NCBI GenBank assembly: GCA_026400325.1
Contig: JAPLPF010000177.1
Coordinates: 1 to 46,329 of the forward strand
Source: Rhodobacterales bacterium
Lineage (GTDB): Bacteria > Pseudomonadota > Alphaproteobacteria > Rhodobacterales > Rhodobacteraceae
Length of the DNA stretch: 46,329 nucleotides
Direction of reading: 5' to 3'
Position numbers and translations under genes: made by a program. The notes under the pieces are model-generated. The model was not told the DNA's origin and did not search any database. It saw only the letters and a list, made by a program, of their open reading frames with translations. Positions 40,617-46,329 of the stretch are shown here, piece after piece; within the stretch, counting starts at the first letter, position 1, and each line of letters starts with the position of its first letter.

Positions 40617-42253
40617 CAGCTTGGCCTGCCACGGCAACCGCCCGCCAGATCAAGCGCCGCGTCGCGGGCCGTGGTGTCCACATCCAGAAGCCCAAGCACG
40701 GTCGAAAACATGTTGTCGTGGCTGATCGCCTCGTCCCGGCGGCCGGCAAGGCAGTCACGGTCAAGGCCCAGCGCCGTGCCGAACCTGTCTGCCGCCCAGA
40801 TCACCATCGGCACATGGGTCTGCGTCTCGGGCGCCATGAAGTATGGCGTTCCGTGCAGATAGATCCCGCCCTCGCCCAGACTTTCGCCATGGTCCGAGAC
40901 ATAGAACATCGCTGGTATCACTCTGTCCTCCGCATCCAGCAGGTCGATAACCTGTGCCAGAAACCAGTCGGTGTAGGCAATCGTGTTGTCGTAGGCGTTG
41001 ACGATCTCTTCGGTGGTGCAGTCGGTCAGTTCCGGCGTCTTGCAGGCTGGCGCAAAGATTTCATGGTCCGCCGGATAGCGCAGCCAGTAGCTGGGGCCAT
41101 GGCTGCCGATCTGGTGCACCACGATCACCGTGTTTTCCGTGATCGTCCGGGCCTTTTGCTGCAGATGCGCAAGAAACACGGCGTCGATGCATTCCGGCGT
41201 GCAGAATTCCGGCCCGTCCTCTGCCTTCATGAAGCGGACCGGGATCCGCGCGCCGACAGCCTTGTCGCCGGTATTGTTGTCCCACCATTCGGCCTTGAAC
41301 CCGGCACGCACCAGGACATCCAGCAGGTTCTCGTGAGAAAGGCCCCCTTCAAACGAGTATTCGTCCCGCGTCAGCGGCGAGAACATGCAGGGCAGCGAGG
41401 TGGCCGTCGCCGTGCCGCAGCTTGACACCTGCGGGAAGTAGAGGATGTCGCGCCTGGCCAGTTCCGGGTTCGTTTCGCGCCCATAGCCGCCCAGCGACCA
41501 GTTCGCAGCCCGTCCGGTTTCACCCGCGACGATCACCATCAGCACAGGCTTTTGCGCCTGAGAAAGATAGGGTCCCGGTCGAGCATCGGTTCCGGTCGGT
41601 TGCAGAACGATCTCGGTCGATTTCAGCATCATCCTGGCATAGCGCAAGGCACCGCTCATCGGGGCCAGGGGCTGGACCGAGCCCATCAGTTCCTTGTCGG
41701 CGCGCAGGACAGTGGAATAGGCCTTGAGGTTGGTGAACAAGAGCCCGACCACCAGCGCCCCTGACCCCACAGTCACCAGCGCCCAGGCCCCCAGCCCGCG
41801 CCAGAAGGTCCGCGCCCGGATGCGGGGCCAGAAGACCAGCAGGGCCGGCAATATCCCATAGAGCACAACATGGCCGACGAAATGCAGCGTGATCAGATGC
41901 TTTGATTCGGCAAAGGTCGTGGTCATCGCGTTCTGGATCATGTCGCGGTCGACCACCACGCCCAGGACATCGACATAGTACGATGTGACTGCCGCGATGA
42001 TCAGAAAGGCCGCCAGCACCGGCTTTTGCGCCCGGCCGACCGCCAGAAGCGAAACCACCAGCAGCATCAACGCCCAGACAGCGGCGGCAAAGACCAGCGC
42101 CGTCACTTGGCGCCCGTCGAAGATGCGGAACAGATGTCCCCAGAAGGTAGAGTTGGTCAGGGCCATAAGATAGGTCGTGACGGCAGCATTCAGCACAAGC
42201 GGCGAAAGCTCGGGACGCCGGAGCGCAACGGCGCTCAGCGGAGATTCGGACAT
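40616..42253 (-). CDS. eptA: Phosphoethanolamine transferase, EptA/MCR-like
   Basis: 545-residue inner-membrane enzyme that moves phosphoethanolamine from phosphatidylethanolamine to lipid A (or other envelope acceptors), lowering negative charge; this family underlies polymyxin tolerance. Five helices fill residues about 15-175, then a periplasmic sulfatase-fold domain. The nucleophile is Thr281 in SSCGTATATSLPCMFS; zinc ligands are expected at Glu245 (VAGETGRAANW) and in YVSDHGESLGE near residue 460. Paired Cys in SSCGT/LPCMF and EFCTPECID fit disulfides of the family. Translationally coupled to dgkA. No adjacent two-component regulator. The acceptor in this organism is not known. Confidence 0.93.
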   Translation of the reverse strand: MSESPLSAVALRRPELSPLVLNAAVTTYLMALTNSTFWGHLFRIFDGRQVTALVFAAAVWALMLLVVSLLAVGRAQKPVLAAFLIIAAVTSYYVDVLGVVVDRDMIQNAMTTTFAESKHLITLHFVGHVVLYGILPALLVFWPRIRARTFWRGLGAWALVTVGSGALVVGLLFTNLKAYSTVLRADKELMGSVQPLAPMSGALRYARMMLKSTEIVLQPTGTDARPGPYLSQAQKPVLMVIVAGETGRAANWSLGGYGRETNPELARRDILYFPQVSSCGTATATSLPCMFSPLTRDEYSFEGGLSHENLLDVLVRAGFKAEWWDNNTGDKAVGARIPVRFMKAEDGPEFCTPECIDAVFLAHLQQKARTITENTVIVVHQIGSHGPSYWLRYPADHEIFAPACKTPELTDCTTEEIVNAYDNTIAYTDWFLAQVIDLLDAEDRVIPAMFYVSDHGESLGEGGIYLHGTPYFMAPETQTHVPMVIWAADRFGTALGLDRDCLAGRRDEAISHDNMFSTVLGLLDVDTTARDAALDLAGGCRGRPS

Positions 42254-42450
42254 GGGAGAGGGCTTTCTGGATTGCCGGGCCGGTCATGGCCCTTTCGGGG
42301 TCACCCCCTATCCCTTGCAGCAGGGAATTGCTGTAAGCGCGCGCTTATTCGGACCCGTGAAGGCCAAAATTCGCCGGCTCGTGATCCGATTGAGCTTGCA
42401 GCGCCCGGGCGTCACATCCTGCGTAGCGCGCGACCAGTCGAGGATCGCGG

Positions 42451-42906
42451 TCAGGTGATGCTTTCCAACCGATCCTTGGCCATGTCGCCCGGCACGATGG
42501 TTATCGGCACAGGCAGGCTGCCCGAGGCCCGGCTCAGCGCGGTGACAAGCGGACCGGGGCCGGCCTTGTCTGTCCCGGCACCAAGGACCAGGACGCCAAT
42601 TTCCGAGTCTTCATTGATCAGAGCGAGGATCTCGGCCAAGGGATCACCCTCGCGGATCACGAGTTCGGGGTTCACGCCCTGCTTGTCGCGCATCCATTTT
42701 GCGAAAACCTCGAAATGTGCCTCGATCCGCTCACGCGCTTCGGCGCGCATCAGGTCAGCGACACCCATCCAGGTCTGAAACTCGTCTGGCGAGACGATCG
42801 ACAGGATCGTGACCCCGCCCCCGGTATGGGCCGCGCGCAAGGCCGCAAAGCGCATCGCATTCAGGCATTCGCGGCTGTCGTCCAGCACGACCAGAAACTT
42901 CCGCAT
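42451..42906 (-). CDS. Universal stress protein (UspA family)
   Basis: 151-residue single Usp domain. It starts MRKFLVVLDDSRECLNAMRF (the Asp-Asp/Ser beginning of the alpha/beta fold) and ends with LVLGAGTDKAGPGPLVTALS followed by SLPVPITIVPGD; the ATP-binding Gly-x2-Gly-x9-Gly pattern is only partly kept (GAGTDKAGPGP). Monocistronic, 69 bases after the MATE gene's end on the same strand; the 197-base gap to eptA beyond it shows no other gene. Role in stress endurance inferred from family. Confidence 0.88.
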   Translation of the reverse strand: MRKFLVVLDDSRECLNAMRFAALRAAHTGGGVTILSIVSPDEFQTWMGVADLMRAEARERIEAHFEVFAKWMRDKQGVNPELVIREGDPLAEILALINEDSEIGVLVLGAGTDKAGPGPLVTALSRASGSLPVPITIVPGDMAKDRLESIT

Positions 42907-42975
42907 GGCATCCCCCTGTGGCGGTTGCGATCATGGCCCGGCGCGGGGGGCAAAGGCAAGCCTCACGCAAGGGCC

Positions 42976-44286
42976 TTATGCAAGGGCCGCCAAAGCCGGA
43001 ACCCTGGGATAAAGCCGCCACAGCGTGATGGTGCGTGTGGCATTCAGGACCATGAGCGCAGCCCACAGCCCGTGGTTTCCATAGGCCGGGACCAGAACCA
43101 GCAGCGCCAGCACATAGACCGCCACCGAAACCAGCATCGCGCGCAGCATGTCGCCGGTCAGCATCGCCCCGATGAAGATGCCGTCAAAGACCCAGGCGGC
43201 CGCCCCGATCATGGGCGCAGCGATCAGCCACGGCAGGTAGGCCGCAGCCATGGTCCGCACTTCGGGCGCGGTGGTCATCAGGGCGACAAGCCCTGTCCCG
43301 GTCAGCGCGAAGACCGCCGCCAGCACCACGGCACCGCCCAGCCCCCACTGCATGCAGATGCGTGAGGCCGCCCGCGTTTGCGACACCGACCGCGCGCCCA
43401 CCGCCTGACCCACCAGCGCCTCGGCGGCGAAGGCAAAGCCGTCCAGCGTATAGGCGGTCACCTCCAGAAACTGCATCAGCACCTGGTTGGCCGCAAGCGT
43501 CACATCGCCGAACCACGCGCCCAGAAAGACGAAACTGGTAAAGGAAAGCTGCAGGATGACTGTCCGTCCCATGATGTCGCGGCTTGCCGTGAACATCCGG
43601 CGCAGGGCCACCCGGTCGGTAACGCGCGCCAGGCCGGCGCGAAAGCCCGGACCGAAGGCATCGCGCGCCAGCCACAGCGCCAGCGCAAGGCCGGTCCATT
43701 CGGCGATCAGGGTTGCCACGGCCACGCCCGGAACGCCCAAGCCAAGGCCAAGCACGAACCACAGGTCCAGACCGATGTTCAGCCCGTTTTGCCAAAGCTG
43801 CAGGATCAGGACACCCTTCGTCCGCTCCAGCCCCACCAGCCAACCGGTCAGCGCATACAGCGCAATCGTCGCGGGCGCGCCCCAGATGCGGATGGCAAGA
43901 TATTGCCCGGCCAGCGCCTCGACCTGCGGGCTGGCGGGGGCGATCGCGAAGGCCCCGGCGAACAGCGCCGTCTGGACCACCACCAGCACAAGCCCGGCCA
44001 CACCCCCCACCATCAGCGCGCGGATAAGGACGGCCGAGCGTTCGCCCATGTCCCCCGCCCCCTGCGCCTGTGCCGCAAGGCCCGAGGTCGACATGCGCAA
44101 GAACCCGAAGGCCCAGTAGATGGTGGCCAGGATCACCGCCCCGATCCCCACCGCGCCAAGGCTGGCCGCGTCGCCCAACTGGCCGATGACTGCGGTATCC
44201 ACCGCACCCAGAAGCGGCACTGTCGCGTTTGAAAGCACGATCGGCCCCGCGATCCGCAGCACGCGGCCGTGGGTCAGGTCGGTCAT
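42976..44286 (-). CDS. MATE-family efflux transporter (DinF-like)
   Basis: 436-residue multidrug/toxin exporter with 12 predicted helices in two six-helix halves. AGPIVLSNATVPLLGAVDTA (about 13-32) is the first-helix signature, with the equivalent repeat GRTVILQLSFTSFVFLGAWF near 240. QAQGAGDMGE and VGQAVGARSV are the MATE glycine motifs after helix 2 of each half. ATG 44286 overlaps the hotdog thioesterase stop by 4 bases. The coupling to two thioesterases is unusual for a drug exporter and may hint at an acyl or aromatic substrate, but that is speculation. Confidence 0.93.
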   Translation of the reverse strand: MTDLTHGRVLRIAGPIVLSNATVPLLGAVDTAVIGQLGDAASLGAVGIGAVILATIYWAFGFLRMSTSGLAAQAQGAGDMGERSAVLIRALMVGGVAGLVLVVVQTALFAGAFAIAPASPQVEALAGQYLAIRIWGAPATIALYALTGWLVGLERTKGVLILQLWQNGLNIGLDLWFVLGLGLGVPGVAVATLIAEWTGLALALWLARDAFGPGFRAGLARVTDRVALRRMFTASRDIMGRTVILQLSFTSFVFLGAWFGDVTLAANQVLMQFLEVTAYTLDGFAFAAEALVGQAVGARSVSQTRAASRICMQWGLGGAVVLAAVFALTGTGLVALMTTAPEVRTMAAAYLPWLIAAPMIGAAAWVFDGIFIGAMLTGDMLRAMLVSVAVYVLALLVLVPAYGNHGLWAALMVLNATRTITLWRLYPRVPALAALA

Positions 44287-44789
44287 CCCCCGGACCCGGA
44301 GGCCGACCCGACATCCGGCATCAGGAAATGCCCGGTGCCCTGCGCGAACGGCCTGGCCCGGTTGTCCTGCCAGGCCTCGACATGCACGCTTGCATAGCGC
44401 CGCCCGGACCGGTTGACCCGCGCACGGGCATAGGCGTCGCGCGGCAGGCCGGATCGCAGGTAATCCACGGTAAAATCTATGGTCTTTGGCAGACGCAGAG
44501 GGCCGTCAGGCAAAGTGCCTTCTGCCTCCACCCCATCCCACAGCGTGCTCCAGGACAGCTCGATGATCGCGGCGACCTCAAGAAAGGCGGCCGTGGCCCC
44601 CCCATGCAGGGCTGGCAGCATCGGGTTGCCGATCAGGCTTTCCTGAAAGGGCAGGATGGCGGTCAGCTCGTCCCCGCGCCGGTCAAAGCGGATGCCAAGA
44701 AATCCGATGTAAGGCACCCCGTCGACCAAGGTGCGCAAAAGCCCCTCGCGCCGTTGCTTGATGACCTGCACGGGTTCCGGTCGCTTCAT
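44283..44789 (-). CDS. PaaI-type hotdog thioesterase (1)
   Basis: 168-residue single hotdog domain, probably hydrolysing acyl- or phenylacyl-CoA. The PaaI signature is [20 protein letters not shown] (about 57-76), where Gly-Gly and Glu belong to the active-site helix; [20 protein letters not shown] is the following strand pair. Longer than the second paralogue at both ends (SGSGG tail). Overlaps MATE (downstream) and the other thioesterase (upstream) by 4 bases each, so all three are one translational unit. Substrate unknown. Confidence 0.87.
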   Translation of the reverse strand: MKRPEPVQVIKQRREGLLRTLVDGVPYIGFLGIRFDRRGDELTAILPFQESLIGNPMLPALHGGATAAFLEVAAIIELSWSTLWDGVEAEGTLPDGPLRLPKTIDFTVDYLRSGLPRDAYARARVNRSGRRYASVHVEAWQDNRARPFAQGTGHFLMPDVGSASGSGG

Positions 44790-45211
44790 GTTGCGCCCCG
44801 GTTGATGGCAAATGCCCCGGTCGCCATCGCGACCGGACGGCCCTCGTCGTCATCGGTCGCGACGGCGCGCACGAAGGCCACAGAACGGGTGACGTGATGG
44901 CATTCGGCCCGGGCGCGGATGGTCTGGCCCGGCGTCGCAGGGCGCATGTAGTCGATCCGCAGGTCCAGCGTCGCGGTGGAGACCCCGGCCCCAGGGTGGC
45001 ACATGACCGCCGCGCCACATGCCGTGTCCATCAGCGCGCTTACGGCCCCGCCGTGGATCACGCCGGTCGCCGGATCGCCGATCAGGCGCGGATCATAGGG
45101 CATCGACAATGCAGCTAGACCCTCGCCGATCTCGTCCAGCGCCATCCCCAGCGCCTGTGCGTGCGGCAAGGCAGCGATGAACTGGCGCGCAATGGTCTGG
45201 ATGTCGGGCAT
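44786..45211 (-). CDS. PaaI-type hotdog thioesterase (2)
   Basis: 141-residue hotdog enzyme. ATG 45211 with perfect GGAGG seven bases upstream begins the unit. The signature [20 protein letters not shown] (about 48-67) carries the catalytic-region His-Gly-Gly and Asp; [20 protein letters not shown] is the usual second block. Distinct from the adjacent paralogue (His-Gly-Gly plus Asp here, Gly-Gly plus Glu there), so they may form a heteromer or have different acyl preferences. First gene of the three-gene unit ending with MATE. Confidence 0.88.
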   Translation of the reverse strand: MPDIQTIARQFIAALPHAQALGMALDEIGEGLAALSMPYDPRLIGDPATGVIHGGAVSALMDTACGAAVMCHPGAGVSTATLDLRIDYMRPATPGQTIRARAECHHVTRSVAFVRAVATDDDEGRPVAMATGAFAINRGAT

Positions 45212-45326
45212 GGGGCCTCCGGTCCATGGCATCAAAGCCTCCGGCCCCCGGGAACGCAAGGCCCCCCCGGGACAGTTGCGCGATGGTCATGTTGCGCCTA
45301 GGCTTGGATGGCGGAGGGAATGGCCG

Positions 45327-45704
45327 ATGACCGAAGACCGGCTCAGCTTCAAGGAGATGTGCGCCCGGTTCGACGTGACGCCGCGGACCTTGCGCTATTA
45401 TGAATACATCGAGCTTCTGGCCCCGGAAAAGGAAGGCCGCGCCCGGTTTTACGGTCCGCGGGAAACAGCGCGGATGACCCTGATCCTGCGCGGCCGCCGC
45501 TTTGGCTTTTCGCTGGAGGAAATCCGCCAGTGGCTGCTGATCTATGGCAAGAAGGGCGAACGCCCGCAGCTTGAATCCTGGCTGCAACTTGCGGACCGCC
45601 AGCTTTCGGAACTGGAACGCCAGCGCGCGGAACTGGAGGTTTCGCTGGCCGACCTGCGCGCGCTGCGGGAAACGGCCGTGCAGGAACTGGCGAAACTGCC
45701 GTAG
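45327..45704 (+). CDS. MerR-family transcriptional regulator (second copy of type)
   Basis: 125 residues; the ATG at 45327 has GGAGGG upstream. The N-terminal winged helix is FKEMCARFDVTPRTLRYYE, ARFYGPRETARMTLILRG and RRFGFSLEEIRQWL (about 8-70), followed by a leucine/glutamate coiled coil (about 80-120). It is plainly a paralogue of the regulator at 4292-4693, with the same blocks in the same order and the same lack of a metal-site Cys. Divergent from the thioesterase-MATE unit (115 bases), so it may control that unit. No TGACG palindrome is seen in the gap. Confidence 0.92.
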   Translation: MTEDRLSFKEMCARFDVTPRTLRYYEYIELLAPEKEGRARFYGPRETARMTLILRGRRFGFSLEEIRQWLLIYGKKGERPQLESWLQLADRQLSELERQRAELEVSLADLRALRETAVQELAKLP

Positions 45705-45705
45705 C

Positions 45706-46059
45706 TCAGGCGCGCCAGACCGACCCCAGCATTCCCTGCAACGCCTCCAGCGCCGGGGCGGCATCCTCGCAGTCCGGCCCGATCCTGACAGCCACGGTTT
45801 GCGCCCAGCCGAAGGTTGCGGCAGCGTCGGCCTTCAGGGTGATCTCAAGTCCCGTCGGCCCGGACGTGACCTCTTTCAGCGCATCCTCGGCCCCGAACTC
45901 TTCGTCGTTCACCTCGAACCAGACCGGACCGCCGGACGCCGCCTGGCGAAACATGACATAGCATTCTTCCTCGTCCTCGCCCTCGGCAAAGCCAATGAAA
46001 ACCAGGCCCTCATCCTCGACCACAGATCCATAAAGCGCCGTCAAATTGATATCGGCCAT
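45706..46059 (-). CDS. Small acidic protein resembling Imm10-type immunity proteins
   Basis: 117 residues, strongly acidic. The order of features (hydrophobic VFIGFAEGEDEEECYVMFRQ, then PVWFEVNDEEFGAEDALKEV, then GLEITLKADAAATFGWAQTV and a C-terminal helix ALEALQGMLGSVW) recalls the Imm10 immunity-protein fold, including the GLEITL strand and the final short helix. No toxin gene is visible beside it, and it lies 3 bases after the hemF stop, so a housekeeping use of the fold is as likely. One base separates its stop from the convergent MerR stop. Family call is tentative; coding is well supported. Confidence 0.65.
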   Translation of the reverse strand: MADINLTALYGSVVEDEGLVFIGFAEGEDEEECYVMFRQAASGGPVWFEVNDEEFGAEDALKEVTSGPTGLEITLKADAAATFGWAQTVAVRIGPDCEDAAPALEALQGMLGSVWRA

Positions 46060-46062
46060 GGG

Positions 46063-46329
46063 TCAGTACCACTTGGCGATGGGTGGCAGGCTCATCAGCA
46101 CCGCGTTCGCGTCATGGCCGGTTTCCAGACCGAACTTGGTGCCCCGGTCGTAGACAAGGTTGTATTCGGCATAAAGCCCGCGGTGGCGCAGCTGCGTTTC
46201 GCGGTCGTCTTCGCTGAAGGCCGTGGCCATCCGCGCCTCGGCCAAGGGCAGGAAAGCGGGCAGGAACGCCGCGCCCACGCTTTGGGTAAAGGCAAAATCC
46301 GCCTCCCAGTCACCGGTCGCAAGGTCATC
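46063..46329 (-). CDS. hemF: Oxygen-dependent coproporphyrinogen III oxidase, C-terminal part
   Basis: The last 88 residues of HemF, the rest lying beyond the window edge. RHRGLYAEYNLVYDRGTKFG (about 38-57 of the visible part) is the unmistakable HemF signature, followed by LETGHDANAVLMSLPPIAKWY, the usual carboxyl end. HemF converts coproporphyrinogen III to protoporphyrinogen IX with O2 in heme synthesis, which shows that aerobic heme synthesis is present. The frame is open to the edge at 46329. Confidence 0.94.
   Translation of the reverse strand, partial: DDLATGDWEADFAFTQSVGAAFLPAFLPLAEARMATAFSEDDRETQLRHRGLYAEYNLVYDRGTKFGLETGHDANAVLMSLPPIAKWY

Overview
The window looks like a chromosomal segment of an alphaproteobacterium of the order Rhodobacterales (Rhodobacter/Tabrizicola/Gemmobacter-like). 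The grounds are high GC, dense operons joined by ATGA or TGATG start/stop overlaps, and characteristic gene sets: MerR-linked acyl-CoA dehydrogenase, UbiK, Lgt-MidA-PgeF, BmpA-type nucleoside ABC transporter, TsaB-RimI, and paired PaaI thioesterases. This placement is inferred by eye; no 16S or tRNA gene is visible.

Layout: (1) 1-4693, minus strand: a MerR regulator, acyl-CoA dehydrogenase, glutathione S-transferase, an unrecognised protein and a thiolase (cut by the window edge), with TGACG...CGTCA palindromes ahead of three of the genes. (2) 4908-7712: two secreted proteins, MuiA/DUF4139-like and DUF4424. (3) 7830-11870: two MFS transporters flanking asd. (4) 12089-25177: a galactoside catabolic island. 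Transcribed leftward are an ABC sugar-binding protein, two permeases, a GH4 alpha-galactosidase, a short-chain dehydrogenase, dgoK, dgoA, a lactonase and a GH42 beta-galactosidase. An IclR regulator and the ABC ATPase diverge from it, and a GH13 alpha-glucosidase converges from the other end. Together they would import galactosides, hydrolyse them, and send galactose through the De Ley-Doudoroff route to pyruvate and glyceraldehyde-3-phosphate; the galactonate dehydratase step is not in the window. (5) 25219-30266: trxB, an Lrp-type regulator with a double operator, pgeF, midA, lgt and ubiK. (6) 30347-32025: a TauE/SafE exporter coupled to a TIGR02186-type membrane protein. (7) 32130-37978: a BmpA/ABC nucleoside importer followed by purine nucleoside phosphorylase. 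(8) 38145-46329: rimI, tsaB, a NifU-like Fe-S protein, dgkA-eptA, a universal stress protein, a MATE exporter with two hotdog thioesterases, a second MerR, an Imm10-like small protein and the 3' end of hemF.

The most striking thing is damage. asd carries an exact 22-bp tandem duplication that shifts the frame. An MFS gene carries an exact in-frame 36-bp tandem duplication. The sugar-binding protein, alpha-galactosidase and dgoK of one operon each lack one base. A nucleoside ABC permease has lost about 22 residues of the loop that should contact its ATPase. Because asd is normally essential, some or all of this may be assembly or sequencing error; the three frameshifts in a single operon could also be real decay. 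Apart from this, three copies of a dispersed imperfect inverted repeat sit in intergenic spaces (2383, 10300, 30271). I see no CRISPR array, phage or complete insertion sequence, and no clearly new multi-gene system. The best candidates for undescribed biology are the TauE-TIGR02186 pair, the unrecognised protein inside the fatty-acid operon, and the dispersed repeat family.
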